The notes: generated by a model from the sequence alone, not told the origin. Numbered from the stretch's first letter, positions 26,125 through 35,462 are shown. The stretch is 64,000 nucleotides of DNA from Paraburkholderia antibiotica (GCF_012927125.1 NZ_JABBFZ010000023.1:1-64000), one strand, 5' to 3'. Program-made: numbers and translations.

Positions 26125-26596
26125 CGAGGTATTAATACTTTATCCCCGCTTCGGCACATCGTCGGATGCCACATCGCAAGACCGGGTCTCATATGAACAC
26201 CTCGACGCGAGAGTCTTTCTCGATAGTCGAGGCGTCGTCGTTACAGGTGCGAGATTCCTGTTGCCGCAGAGGCAGACTTACGCGATAGACGGGATTACGG
26301 CAGTCCGGATGCACAGACATATGCCTAGCCAGACAGGTCCGATTCTGTGCATTTTCGCCGGAGTGGGTATGGGTGCGATCGGCAACCTCGCCATCTGGAT
26401 CGCCGCCGCGATAATTCTGGCCGGCATCGTCTGGTTTGCTCTGCTGAAACCCCGATTTTCCGTCGTGTTGAGTTCGACCGCTGGTGAAACCGAGGCATTA
26501 GAGGACCAAGACCGTCGCTGGATCGAGGACATCGTGTCGGCACTGGATAACGCGATTGCGCACCGAATCTGTTTTCCTTCCAGCTCGATCGTGTAG
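26117..26596 (+). CDS. DUF6232-like small membrane protein
   Basis: This 159-aa protein begins with a beta-rich soluble part (YEHLDARVFLDSRGVVVTGA, then QTYAIDGITAVRMHRH) and has two hydrophobic segments (GPILCIFAGVGMGAIGNLAI and WIAAAIILAGIVWFALL). A polar C-terminus follows (AGETEALEDQDRRWIEDIVSAL). The pattern 'V-V-T-ARF ... TYA-I--IT-V' followed by two TM helices is what I know as the DUF6232 family, of unknown function; the match is by eye. Its ATG overlaps the preceding microprotein stop. Confidence 0.65.
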   Translation: MRSEVLILYPRFGTSSDATSQDRVSYEHLDARVFLDSRGVVVTGARFLLPQRQTYAIDGITAVRMHRHMPSQTGPILCIFAGVGMGAIGNLAIWIAAAIILAGIVWFALLKPRFSVVLSSTAGETEALEDQDRRWIEDIVSALDNAIAHRICFPSSSIV

Positions 26597-26740
26597 TACG
26601 GGCATCGGTAATCCACTGCTCTGGAGCGTAGAGATATCCGTGCGCGAATCCGGTTTCTACCCTCACTCATTGCCTCATACCGTCACCCATTTTCAGAGTC
26701 GAGCGGCGCGCGCTTTGTTGGAAATACAAGGAAACCTGTA

Positions 26741-27007
26741 ATGAAGCGGGTCTACGAATACAAAGGTTTTCAGATCGATGTCGAGCTCGATCCTGTCTGG
26801 ATGCGGCAAGCAGGCGTAACCGTATCGTCACCGGTGGGATTCGTGCCGATTGTCAGCGTTATCGCGGCAACAACCGGTGATTCGATGCGTGCCGAGCCAG
26901 ACCGGCTGACGCCGCTCCCCACCGCGGCCGACGGCCTCATGGCCGGATTCACGCTGGGTCAGAGATGGATAGACGCGCAATCGCGCTCCAACTCAGGCGC
27001 GACGTAG
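26741..27007 (+). CDS. Small conserved hypothetical protein (DUF6566-like)
   Basis: This 88-aa protein starts at 26741 behind AAGGA. It opens with YEYKGFQIDVELDPVW and closes with A-A-DGLMAGFTLGQRWID, a layout shared by small Burkholderia proteins of the DUF6566 type; this assignment is tentative. No signal peptide or membrane helix is evident, and the Gly/Pro/Val-rich middle suggests a small beta fold. It follows the DUF6232-like gene by 144 bp and may share its transcript. Confidence 0.6.
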   Translation: MKRVYEYKGFQIDVELDPVWMRQAGVTVSSPVGFVPIVSVIAATTGDSMRAEPDRLTPLPTAADGLMAGFTLGQRWIDAQSRSNSGAT

Positions 27008-27111
27008 CGTCTCGACAACTTCCCGCCGATGGCACGAGCGAGCTTCCGACATCGGCTTGATCGCCGTCGATTGAAGCGCGACGATCACAGCGTGCGATCG
27101 TCGCGCTCGCA

Positions 27112-28362
27112 TCATCTTGCCGACTCCGCACGGTCCGCTACGGCAAACCCCATAGTCCGCCGGCTTCGCGCTGCTCTGGTGCGCCGAATCCACATGAGCG
27201 ACGGGAACTCGAACGCCCAAAAGAACAGGTAGGCGCCAGCAATCGATACCGCGACGGAAATCGCGAACGTAATAGGAATAAGAAATCGACTTGCGGGGAA
27301 GTTCGGCTCGATCAGATAGGTCCACGACAACTGAAGCAAAGGCGGGTGAATCAGATAAAGGCTGAAGCTGATTTTGCCGAGCCCGGTAATCGGCCCCGTG
27401 GACAGAAAAGACTTCATTGCCGACCGCTCGCGCAACGACATCCAGACGATAACGAAGCACGCCAGCAATCCGCTGAACAGACTCGCAACCTGCAGCGGCC
27501 CCACCTTCTTGAATTCAGTCGCCAATACGATCACTGTCAGGCAGGCCATGGCCACGCCGATCCATTTGAAATCGAAGCGCGCGCGCCCCTGTTGACACTG
27601 GTCGACATACACCGCAGCCGCCATACCGCAGGCGAAAAGCCCGACATAGTAGACCGATGAACCGAACGCACCGGGATTCAACCAGTCATGCCGGTACAGA
27701 AGCACCCAGACGGCAAAGCTCGCGACAACCGAAGCGGCTGCGGTCCGCATAAAGCCGAAGCGTCGTCCGAATAGAACGAGTACCGGCAGCAGAAAATAAA
27801 TCTTCCACTCGACACCGACCGACCACAACACGTAGTCGATTTTCGAGGCGCTAGCCGCGGACCAGTCGTGCAGCATGAAGACATGCAGCAATATCGCGCG
27901 TGTATCGATGGGCGAAGTCTCGACCCAAAAGCCGGTCGCTTTGCCCGACAGCAATGTGTAATTGAGCAACAGGCAAATCAATAGGCATGCGTAGTAAGGC
28001 GGCAAAATGCGCATTGCTCTCGTCGCGAAGAATTCGCCTGCCTTCAAGCGCTTTCCGTTCAGATAAGGAAGCGTCAGGCAGTAGCCGGATAGAACGATAA
28101 ATACGCTGACAGCACAATGGCCGCCTTCCAGCAGAAAACGCAATATCCGATGCGCCCGGCTCAGCGCAATGCCATTTCCGGAAGGAAAATTCCAGCTATG
28201 AGTCAGACAGACATAAAGCGCGGCGAGCCCGCGCATGCCATCGAGAAATTTGATGTGTGTCCGAGTCGTCTGGATCTCAAGAACTTCCGAAGCGACAGCA
28301 GTACTCGCTGAATCGATCGTCTCCCCGCCACGCCAGGGATTCGTTTCATGCGCTGACTTCAT
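27112..28362 (-). CDS. Acyltransferase 3 family membrane protein (OafA/YrhL type)
   Basis: This 416-aa integral membrane protein has about ten hydrophobic segments. The family start is present (IKFLDGMRGLAALYVCLTHSWNF, with the catalytic-type His in THSW), then FIVLSGYCLTLPYL and the later W-SVGVEWKIYFLLPVLVLFG segment. Members O-acetylate or O-acylate sugars of LPS, exopolysaccharide or secreted glycans from the cytoplasmic membrane. No glycosyltransferase or polysaccharide genes are adjacent, so the acceptor is unknown. The first 30 residues are polar and not conserved. It is convergent with the DUF6566-like gene. Confidence 0.88.
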   Translation of the reverse strand: MKSAHETNPWRGGETIDSASTAVASEVLEIQTTRTHIKFLDGMRGLAALYVCLTHSWNFPSGNGIALSRAHRILRFLLEGGHCAVSVFIVLSGYCLTLPYLNGKRLKAGEFFATRAMRILPPYYACLLICLLLNYTLLSGKATGFWVETSPIDTRAILLHVFMLHDWSAASASKIDYVLWSVGVEWKIYFLLPVLVLFGRRFGFMRTAAASVVASFAVWVLLYRHDWLNPGAFGSSVYYVGLFACGMAAAVYVDQCQQGRARFDFKWIGVAMACLTVIVLATEFKKVGPLQVASLFSGLLACFVIVWMSLRERSAMKSFLSTGPITGLGKISFSLYLIHPPLLQLSWTYLIEPNFPASRFLIPITFAISVAVSIAGAYLFFWAFEFPSLMWIRRTRAARSRRTMGFAVADRAESAR

Positions 28363-28889
28363 TTGCTTTTACTCGACTATGGGTTGGCACGAAAAGCGGC
28401 CAGCGTGCATCCTCACTGTCGATGTGTATGTTGGCGAAGCAACAAAACCGGGCGTTGTCGCTTGCCTGGCAGGACGAAATATTGAGTGGGCATAAGGCCG
28501 CGTGCCGGCACGCTATCCCGAGATCGCGCATCGCGTAGCTGACCGAGCGAAAAGAGATATGAAGCGGGTTTGTGCGGTCTGGAGTTTGGGCGCGGACTGA
28601 TTCGCCCCGACGGCATCCGGTTTCGCGAAGATGCGAAGACACGAAGAACGCGCGGCCCATCATTGAGCCAACTACGCCGATCGCTATCGGCTTCCTGTCG
28701 ACGAAAAGCCCACCTTGCGACAGGCCGCCCTAACCAGCCGCAGCCATGCAGCCCTCCGCCGTGCCCGCAGCTCGCCTCCATCCGTACCGGACACCATCCC
28801 GCAAACCGTACAGGTACTGTACCGGCCCATCTCGCTAGAATGAACCGCACTGCATTCATTCCCTGCGATACCGCGACACCGGAGCCCCC
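28363..28889. other. Divergent intergenic region between acyltransferase and lysE
   Basis: 527 bases without a convincing gene; the frames present are short and overlap on several strands. It should hold both divergent promoters. I found no clear dyad or terminator in it. Confidence 0.45.
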
Positions 28890-29513
28890 ATGTCTTACGT
28901 CACCCTCAGCGCACTGCCCGCCGGCATCCTGTTCGCGCTCGTCACCTCGATCACGCCCGGTCCGAATAACACCATGCTGCTCGCGTCGGGCGTGAATTTC
29001 GGCTTTCGCCGCACGCTGCCGCATCTGTCCGGCATCAGCGCCGGCATGGTGCTGTTGATGCTGTCGGTCGGGATCGGTCTGGGCGAAGCGTTCGTGCATT
29101 TCCCGGTGCTGTACACGGTGCTCGAAGTCGTGAGCGTCGTGTATCTGCTGTATCTGGCGTGGAAAATCGGCACGTCGGGCGAACTGAAGTTGAAAAAAGG
29201 CGAGCGTCGGCCCATGCGTTTTCATGAGGCAATCGCGTTCCAGTGGGTCAACCCGAAAGCGTGGATGATGGTGCTGACGGCCGCCACGACGATCCACCTC
29301 AGCGAGAGCTTCGGTATGAACGTCGTCGCGATGGCGGTGGTGTTCTATGTGATCGGCTTTCCGTGCATCTGCCTGTGGGCCGGCTTCGGTACCGCAATGC
29401 GCGAGGTGCTGTCGAACCCGAAGCGGCTGCGCATCTTCAACGTCGCAATGGCGCTGCTGCTGGTGTCGTCGTTGTATCCGATCGTGATGAAGCTGATCGG
29501 TCAGGGTGCCTAA
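28890..29513 (+). CDS. LysE/RhtB family amino-acid exporter
   Basis: This 207-aa inner-membrane protein has six hydrophobic helices and the family motif TPGPNNTMLLASG at the end of helix 1 (about residues 23-35). It also has the conserved FQWVNPKAWMM segment in the middle. Such proteins export amino acids or homoserine lactone-like compounds by proton antiport. The ATG at 28890 has GGAG at 28881-28884. It is convergent with the MocR gene and close to an omega-aminotransferase, so an amino-acid-related substrate is plausible but not shown. Confidence 0.9.
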   Translation: MSYVTLSALPAGILFALVTSITPGPNNTMLLASGVNFGFRRTLPHLSGISAGMVLLMLSVGIGLGEAFVHFPVLYTVLEVVSVVYLLYLAWKIGTSGELKLKKGERRPMRFHEAIAFQWVNPKAWMMVLTAATTIHLSESFGMNVVAMAVVFYVIGFPCICLWAGFGTAMREVLSNPKRLRIFNVAMALLLVSSLYPIVMKLIGQGA

Positions 29514-29562
29514 GCATCGGCATCAACACAAACACCCGTAAAACGCAGAGGTGGCCGCGCTT

Positions 29563-30978
29563 CTAGAGCCCCCCTCTGCCGATACGCTCGATAAAACGCC
29601 ACAGCGCCTCGTCGTGCGCATACGGCGCGTTGAAGCGGAACCATGCGCTCGGCGCATCGTCGGGACGGAAGTAGGAGCCGGGCGCAAGCCAGATGCCGTG
29701 CGCGAGCGCGGCCGTCGCGACCTCGCCGGCGCGCTCCGCTTCGATCGGCAGACGCGCCCACACGAACAGCCCCGCGCGCGGCCGATGAAACACCTCGACG
29801 CCGAGCGCATCGAGCCGCTCTTCCAGCGCGACGTGCGCGAGCTTCAATCGCTCGTTGACCGTTTCGACGTGGCGCGCGTAGCGCCCTTCGACCAGCACCT
29901 TGTCGACGATCCGCTCGATCGCCTCCGACGACGTCAGCCCGACCGCCATCTTCGTGCGCGCCAGTTCGCGCAGCACCGCCTGCTCGGCGACCACGTAACC
30001 GCAGCGCAGCGCCGGCGTCACCGTCTTCGAAAAGCCGCCGACGTACACCACCCGCTGCAAACCCTCCATCGCCGCGAACAACGGCGCACCGGGCGGCGCG
30101 AGTTCGCGGCTCACGTCGTCCTCGATCACCCAGATGCGCTCGCGCTCGGCGATCTGCAGCAGTCGGAACGCCGCCGCCATGCCGAAGCTCGCGCCGGTCG
30201 GATTCTGCAAGGTCGTGTTGACGAAGATCGCCTTCGGCTTGTGTCGCGCGACCAGCGTTTCGAGCACCTCGGTATCGACGCCGGCCAGCGTGCGCGGCAC
30301 GCCGTGCACGACCAGCCCGGCCAGCTTGAGGATCTGCAGCAGGTTGCCGTAGCCGGGATCTTCGACGATCACCGCATCGCCCGCGCGCAGCAGCGTGCGC
30401 ACGATCAGATCGAGCCCCTGGGTCGCGCCCTGGGTCAACAGCACATTGGCGACGTCGACCGGCAGGCCGAGCCGGTCGAGCTGTTCGGCGACGCGCTCGC
30501 GCAGCGGCGCGAACCCATACGGATGACCATAGTCGCCGAGGCGCGCGGCCGGCACCCGGCTCAGCGCGCGCAGCGCGTGCTGCAGGCCGCTCTCGTTGAT
30601 CCATTCGCTCGGCAGCCAGCCGCAGCCGGCCTTGATCGGCACGGAGTGATCGGCGAACACGTCGGACAGCAGCCAGGTCGCGGTCAGGCTCGGCGGCTGC
30701 CAGTCGGCGGCGGCCACGCGCGGGGACGACGGCCGCGCGGCGACGCGATAGCCGGAGCCGCGGCGCGCGACCACGAGGCCCATCGAGACCAGCCGGCCAT
30801 AGGCCTCGGTCACCGTGAAGGTGCTCAGCGCGTGGCGCTGCGCGAGCTGCCGCACCGACGGCAGCAGCGCGCCGGCGCGCAGCGATTGCGCGTCGATCGC
30901 GCGCGCGAAGGCTTGCACGACCTGTTCGACGAGGGTCGGTGCGCCGCGCCGGTCGCGTTGAAGGTCCAGTTCGATCAT
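29563..30978 (-). CDS. MocR-type regulator (GntR HTH fused to aminotransferase fold)
   Basis: The 471-aa protein starts at 30978 (MIELDLQRDRRGAPTLVEQV); a longer frame upstream lacks family sequence. Residues 1-80 form a GntR winged helix (LRAGALLPSVRQLAQRHALS, GRLVSMGLVVARRGSGYRV). Residues 105-470 form a fold-type I aminotransferase-like domain with the PLP Lys in GGFSKTVTPALRCGY. MocR proteins bind PLP adducts and regulate amino-acid or vitamin B6 genes. It is divergent from the aminotransferase at 31247, and a 20-bp direct repeat (31081-31120) lies between them, the kind of site this family uses. Confidence 0.92.
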   Translation of the reverse strand: MIELDLQRDRRGAPTLVEQVVQAFARAIDAQSLRAGALLPSVRQLAQRHALSTFTVTEAYGRLVSMGLVVARRGSGYRVAARPSSPRVAAADWQPPSLTATWLLSDVFADHSVPIKAGCGWLPSEWINESGLQHALRALSRVPAARLGDYGHPYGFAPLRERVAEQLDRLGLPVDVANVLLTQGATQGLDLIVRTLLRAGDAVIVEDPGYGNLLQILKLAGLVVHGVPRTLAGVDTEVLETLVARHKPKAIFVNTTLQNPTGASFGMAAAFRLLQIAERERIWVIEDDVSRELAPPGAPLFAAMEGLQRVVYVGGFSKTVTPALRCGYVVAEQAVLRELARTKMAVGLTSSEAIERIVDKVLVEGRYARHVETVNERLKLAHVALEERLDALGVEVFHRPRAGLFVWARLPIEAERAGEVATAALAHGIWLAPGSYFRPDDAPSAWFRFNAPYAHDEALWRFIERIGRGGL

Positions 30979-31080
30979 GTGGCAAGCGAAAGCAAAGGAA
31001 AAGCGGCAAACGGGAAAGTGGGCCGCGACGGCGACCGGGTCGGGTGGGTGCAGTGACGGCAGCAGGCTGCGTGCAGACTG

Positions 31081-31120
31081 CCTCTTGCGGCCTCGCGCGA
31101 CCTCTTGCGGCCTCCCGCGA
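31081..31120. promoter_or_regulatory. 20-bp tandem direct repeat, probable MocR operator
   Basis: Two adjacent 20-base units starting CCTCTTGCGGCCTC differ at one position (31081-31100 and 31101-31120). They lie in the divergent promoter region, 103 bp from the MocR start and 127 bp from the aminotransferase start. MocR/GabR/PdxR-type regulators are known to bind direct repeats. Confidence 0.65.
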
Positions 31121-31246
31121 AGCAATACAGTTCACGCGAATCCGCCAGCACAGTTAGCACCACACTTCATCGACTGTGCATGCCGCCATTAAACCTCGGA
31201 CGCTACAGTTTGGCTACGCCGCAGCCACCCACTTCGAGGAGATGCC

Positions 31247-32575
31247 ATGACTTCGCGCCCCGTGATCGACGATCTGTCGTCCTTCTGGATGCCGTTTACC
31301 GCCAACCGCCAGTTCAAGGCCGCGCCGCGCCTGCTCGAATCGGCAAAGGGCATGTACTACCGCAGCACCGATGGGCGCGAGATTCTCGACGGCTGCGCGG
31401 GGCTGTGGTGCGTGAACGCCGGTCATAGCCGCGACGAAATCGTCGCCGCGATCACGCAGCAACTGTCGACGCTCGACTTCGCGCCGACCTTCCAGATGGG
31501 CCACCCGCTCGCCTTCGAAGCCGCGAGCAAGGTCGCCGAGCTGATGCCCGCCGGCCTCGACCGGATCTTCTTCACCAACTCGGGCTCCGAATCGGTCGAT
31601 ACCGCGCTGAAGATCGCGCTCGCGTATCACCGCGCGCGCGGCGAAGGGCAACGCACGCGCCTGATCGGCCGCGAGCGCGGCTATCACGGCGTGGGTTTCG
31701 GCGGCATCTCGGTCGGCGGCATCGCGCCGAATCGCAAGACTTTCTCGGGCGCGCTGCTGCCGGCGGTCGATCATCTGCCGCACACGCACAACCTCGAACA
31801 CAACGCGTTCTCGAAGGGACAACCCGCGTGGGGCGCGCATCTGGCCGAGAAGCTGGAGCGCCTCGTTACGCTGCACGACGCGTCGACGATCGCCGCGGTG
31901 ATCGTCGAGCCGGTCGCTGGTTCGACCGGCGTGCTGATTCCGCCGCAAGGCTATCTGCAGAAGCTGCGCGAGATCTGCACGAAGCACGGCATCCTGCTGA
32001 TCTTCGATGAGGTGATCACCGGTTTCGGCCGTGTCGGCCGCGCGACCGCGAGCGAGTATTTCGGCGTCACGCCGGACCTGATTACGCTGGCGAAGGCGAT
32101 CAACAACGCGTCGATTCCGATGGGCGCGGTCGCCGCGAGCCGCACGATCCACGATACGGTCGTGAACGGCGGCGCGCCCGGCGCGATCGAGCTGTTCCAC
32201 GGCTACACCTATTCGGCGCATCCGGCCGCGGCCGCCGCCGCGATCGCGACGCTCGATCTGTACCGCCGCGAACAGCTGTTCGAGCGCGCGGCGAGCCTCG
32301 CGCCGACGTTCGAAGCGGCCGCGCATGCGCTGCGCGGCGCGAAGCACGTGAAGGACGTGCGCAATCTCGGCATGGTCGCGGGGATCGAACTCGAATCGCG
32401 CGACGGCGCGCCGGGCGCGCGCGCCTACGAGGCGTTCGTCAAGTGCTTCGAGGCGGGCGTGCTGATCCGCTTTACCGGCGACATTCTCGCGTTCTCGCCG
32501 CCGCTGATCATCGACGAAGAACAGATCGCGCGCATCTTCCGTACGGTGGGCGAGGTGCTGGCGACGGTGCAATGA
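31247..32575 (+). CDS. Omega-amino acid:pyruvate aminotransferase (class III)
   Basis: This 442-aa PLP enzyme transfers the amino group of an omega-amino acid such as beta-alanine to pyruvate. It has the class III core: the cofactor phosphate site NSGSESVDTALK (residues 111-122), LLIFDEVITGFGRVG with Asp254 that contacts the PLP ring nitrogen, and Lys283 in TLAKAINNA forming the Schiff base. The start (SFWMPFTANRQFKAAPRLL) is typical of beta-alanine:pyruvate transaminases. The ATG has GAGGAG upstream. It is divergent from the MocR regulator, which probably controls it; the exact amine donor is not fixed by sequence. Confidence 0.92.
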   Translation: MTSRPVIDDLSSFWMPFTANRQFKAAPRLLESAKGMYYRSTDGREILDGCAGLWCVNAGHSRDEIVAAITQQLSTLDFAPTFQMGHPLAFEAASKVAELMPAGLDRIFFTNSGSESVDTALKIALAYHRARGEGQRTRLIGRERGYHGVGFGGISVGGIAPNRKTFSGALLPAVDHLPHTHNLEHNAFSKGQPAWGAHLAEKLERLVTLHDASTIAAVIVEPVAGSTGVLIPPQGYLQKLREICTKHGILLIFDEVITGFGRVGRATASEYFGVTPDLITLAKAINNASIPMGAVAASRTIHDTVVNGGAPGAIELFHGYTYSAHPAAAAAAIATLDLYRREQLFERAASLAPTFEAAAHALRGAKHVKDVRNLGMVAGIELESRDGAPGARAYEAFVKCFEAGVLIRFTGDILAFSPPLIIDEEQIARIFRTVGEVLATVQ

Positions 32576-32753
32576 GCGGGCAGTAGCCCCCGTACTAGCC
32601 GCGCGGTAGTCATGATGAAGTCACCGCACGCGCCAAGGCAGGCGCGTGCAGACCTCGCGCCCGCTAGTTCACCCTGCTGGCGCGCGGCCATCCTTTTCAA
32701 ACCCGCACGGCGGCAAACCCGCTGCACCCCACCCGCCCCCGCATCGCATCGCG

Positions 32754-33287
32754 TCAGTGATGCGCGCGCGCCGCCCGCGTCCGGGAGGCCTTCTTCGCCG
32801 CCGCCGAGCGTCCCGCCGCGCCCTTGGTCGCGGCCGCCTTCTTCGCCGCCGCCGAACGGCTCGCCGCGGGCCGCTTCGCCGCCGCCGACTTCGCCTGCTT
32901 CGACATCGCCGTCGGCGACGCGCCGGCCTGACTCTCGCGCTTCAGCACGCGGCTGCTCACGCGCGAGCGTTTCGCGCTCGACTCCGTGCTCGCGCTCTTC
33001 TTCGCCGCGCCGTCGTGCTTGACCTGCTGGCCCGCCGCGCTGTCCTTCTGCGCTTTCTTGCGGGTCGCCGCGCTCGTCGCGCCCGGCTTCGGCGGCTTCA
33101 CGTCGACGCCCGCGCGACGCGCCTCCGACAGCCCGATCGCGATCGCCTGCTTCGCCGAACGCACGCCGTGCTTGCCGGCGCGCACCTTGTCGACCTGTTC
33201 CTTGACGAACTCTCCCGCTTGAGTGCTCGCCGACTTGCCGGCGCGTTTATCGGCAGCGGCACGCTTGAGGGTTTTCTGCTCTGGCAT
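32754..33287 (-). CDS. Histone H1-like protein with DUF6496-type N-terminus
   Basis: This 177-aa very basic protein starts with ATG 33287 behind GGAGAA. Residues 20-75 form a conserved small domain (AGEFVKEQVDKVRAGKHGVR, SAKQAIAIGLSEARRAGVDV) of the DUF6496 type. The rest is a Lys/Ala/Ser repeat tail (AAAKKAAATKGAAGRSAAAKK) like eukaryotic H1 C-termini and the AlgP/HctB-type bacterial proteins. It should bind DNA non-specifically and affect nucleoid structure. The repeats give strong codon bias and may vary in length between strains. It is convergent with the aminotransferase. Confidence 0.85.
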   Translation of the reverse strand: MPEQKTLKRAAADKRAGKSASTQAGEFVKEQVDKVRAGKHGVRSAKQAIAIGLSEARRAGVDVKPPKPGATSAATRKKAQKDSAAGQQVKHDGAAKKSASTESSAKRSRVSSRVLKRESQAGASPTAMSKQAKSAAAKRPAASRSAAAKKAAATKGAAGRSAAAKKASRTRAARAHH

Positions 33288-33585
33288 GACAGTTCTCCGG
33301 TTGTGGCTGTGGCCTTGTGGTTCAGCAACGGCCGTGCCGGAGGTCGGTGCGCGCGTGCGTGGCGCAGCGGCTTTGCGAAGGCGATGCGCTTTCCGAGGCC
33401 ACGCTCGCGGTGGGATTTGCCGCCGGATTCACTACTGGATTGGCCAAAGAATTCGCCGCGAGCCACGCCGCCCCCACTCGCGGCAAAACTCGCGCGCGAC
33501 AGCCGGACGGCGTATGGTGATAGGCAACGGGCGGCACAGGAGCGGCAGCGGGTCCGCCCCGACAGCTCTGCATCGGAGAAGACTC

Positions 33586-33837
33586 ATGAAGATACCTACC
33601 GTTCGCGCGGGTGCGCACATCGAAGGCGTGCACTGGGTCGCCGAGTACGTCGAAGATGTTCACGAAATTCGTGTGTTTCGCGAGGGGCAGGAGGTGGACG
33701 TGCACAACGCGCCATCCACGCTGTTCGGCGACGAAGAGAACGCGGGCTCGAAGAGCACCGCCGATCATCGCGCGATGGAAGCCGCCGTGCTCGCGTATCT
33801 GAAACGCTTCGTCACCGAGCACGACGCGGAGGAATAG
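33586..33837 (+). CDS. Small conserved hypothetical protein (83 aa)
   Basis: ATG at 33586 with GGAGAA at 33575-33580 gives an 83-aa acidic protein (MKIPTVRAGAHIEGVHWVAE, ending FVTEHDAEE). It has no signal or membrane segment and I recognise no domain. The V-x-W-V-A-E-Y-V-E-D... strand-like start and a C-terminal amphipathic helix (DHRAMEAAVLAYLKRFV) suggest a small folded protein. It is divergent from the H1-like gene across about 300 bp. Confidence 0.6.
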   Translation: MKIPTVRAGAHIEGVHWVAEYVEDVHEIRVFREGQEVDVHNAPSTLFGDEENAGSKSTADHRAMEAAVLAYLKRFVTEHDAEE

Positions 33838-34038
33838 GGTTGGCAGGCACGCGCTGCGGCACGTCGCAGCGCGCTTCGTCGTCCGCTTTTGCAGCCTACC
33901 CGCGGCCACCAGGACCGCGAGAGTTGCGAGTCACGAGGTTGGCGCGCGGCGGTCGTACGCGGCCGATCCAACGTCAGCCCACCGCCGGCTCAAGCCGCGC
34001 AGCAAGCTCGAAGTTGCGCAACCTTGCGCGGACCGGCC

Positions 34039-34074
34039 ACGCACCCGCCGCGCATCCAACGCACCCGCCGCGCA
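34039..34074. repeat. Tandem 20-bp-period repeat, two copies
   Basis: ACGCACCCGCCGCGCA occurs at 34039-34054 and again at 34059-34074, directly after the stop of the binding-protein gene. It is GC-rich and lacks a T run, so it is not a standard terminator. Confidence 0.55.
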
Positions 34075-34082
34075 CCAGCCCC

Positions 34083-35291
34083 TCAATCCGCCGGCCGCAG
34101 CTTCTTGACCTCGGCATCCGACGGCTGCACGCTCGCGCCGTCGATATAGCGATACGACGTCATCACGCCCTTGCCGTCCTTCACGCCGGTCACGCCGACA
34201 TACGCGCCCATCGTCGACTGGTTGTCCTGCGCGCGGTAGGTGATCGGCCCGAACGGCGTCTGCACGTTGAGCCCCTTGAACGCGGCGGCGAGCTTGTCCG
34301 GATCGGTCGAGCCGGCCTTCCTGATGCCGTCTGCGATCGACATCAGCGCCGAGTAGCCGACCACCGAGCCGACACGCGGATAGTCGTGATACCGGGCCTG
34401 GTACGCTTCGACAAACTTTTTGTTGGCGGCCGTATCGATCGAATACCACGGGTAGCCGGTCACGATCCAGCCGGTCGGCGCCTCGGCCCCCAGCGGATCG
34501 AGGTAGTCGGGCTCGCCGGTCAGCAGCGACACCACCGCGCGATCCTTGAAGAGCCCGCGCGTATTGCCCTCGCGCACGAACTTGCCGAGATCGGCGGCGA
34601 ACAGCACGTTGAAGATCGCGTCGGGCTTCGCGTCGGCGATCGCCTGGGTCACGGCGCCCGCATCGACGTTGCCGAGCGGCGTCGCCTGTTCGACGACGAA
34701 CTGCACGTCCGGCTGCGCGGCCGTCAGCAGCTTCTTGAAGGTCGCGACCGCCGACTGTCCGTACTCGTAGTTCGGATACACCAGCGCCCAGCGCTTCTTC
34801 TTCAGCTTGGCCGCCTCCGGCACCAGCATCGCGACCTGCATGTAGGTGGAAGGACGCAGACGGTACGTGTATTTGTTGCCATCGGCCCAGACGATCTTGT
34901 CGGTCAGCGGCTCGGCGGCGAGGAAAAAAATCTTCTTCTGCTTCGCGAAGTCAGCGAGCGCGAGACCGGTGTTCGACAGGAAACCGCCGAACAGCAGCTG
35001 CACCTGCTCGCGCGCGATCAGCTCCTGGGCGACGCGGATCGTATCGCCGGGGTTGCCGTTGTCGTCGCGCGAAACGACTTCGAGCTGCTTGCCGAGCACG
35101 CCGCCCGCCGCGTTCACCTGCTCGAGCGCGAGATTCCAGCCTTGCTTGTAAGGCCCGAGAAAGGCCGGTTGCGCCTTATAGCTATTGATCTCGCCGATCT
35201 TGATGGTCTGCTGGGCGCTCGCGCCGAGCGCGGCGAGCGAGCACACGGTCGACACCATGAGGCGAGAGATCCATCCTGCGCGCGTGGTCAT
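34083..35291 (-). CDS. livK: Branched-chain amino-acid-type ABC transporter substrate-binding protein
   Basis: The ATG at 35291 has GGAGAA just upstream; an ATG at 35303 is also in frame. The 402-aa product has a Sec signal peptide ending near LGASAQQ, then a type I periplasmic binding fold (QTIKIGEINSYKAQPAFLGP, GWNLALEQVNAAGGVLGKQL). This is the family that delivers branched-chain amino acids, amides or aromatic compounds to Liv systems. It is the last gene of the cluster permease - livG - livF - livK, 171 bp after livF. Given the nearby pca genes, an aromatic or dicarboxylic ligand is possible but not shown. Confidence 0.88.
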   Translation of the reverse strand: MTTRAGWISRLMVSTVCSLAALGASAQQTIKIGEINSYKAQPAFLGPYKQGWNLALEQVNAAGGVLGKQLEVVSRDDNGNPGDTIRVAQELIAREQVQLLFGGFLSNTGLALADFAKQKKIFFLAAEPLTDKIVWADGNKYTYRLRPSTYMQVAMLVPEAAKLKKKRWALVYPNYEYGQSAVATFKKLLTAAQPDVQFVVEQATPLGNVDAGAVTQAIADAKPDAIFNVLFAADLGKFVREGNTRGLFKDRAVVSLLTGEPDYLDPLGAEAPTGWIVTGYPWYSIDTAANKKFVEAYQARYHDYPRVGSVVGYSALMSIADGIRKAGSTDPDKLAAAFKGLNVQTPFGPITYRAQDNQSTMGAYVGVTGVKDGKGVMTSYRYIDGASVQPSDAEVKKLRPAD

Positions 35292-35462
35292 GCGTTTCTC
35301 CATGATCTTAAAGATTGCTGCTTTTTTCGGGTTCGGGATTCGTTCGGGAATTCGGGCGGTCGACGGTTTGAAGCGTTTGAGGCGGCTCGCTAGCCGCCAC
35401 GACAAGCCGGCATCGTACCGAGTTCGGGCCGTGCGGGCGAGCCGGGGTCTTACCCGATCGCG

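Noticed and set aside
29551..31056. A 501-codon open frame on the plus strand
   Set aside because: Antisense shadow of the MocR gene.
32646..35393. A 915-codon open frame on the plus strand
   Set aside because: It runs antisense through the H1-like and livK genes, has Arg/Ala/His-rich composition without any family motif, and arises from the high third-position GC of the real genes.
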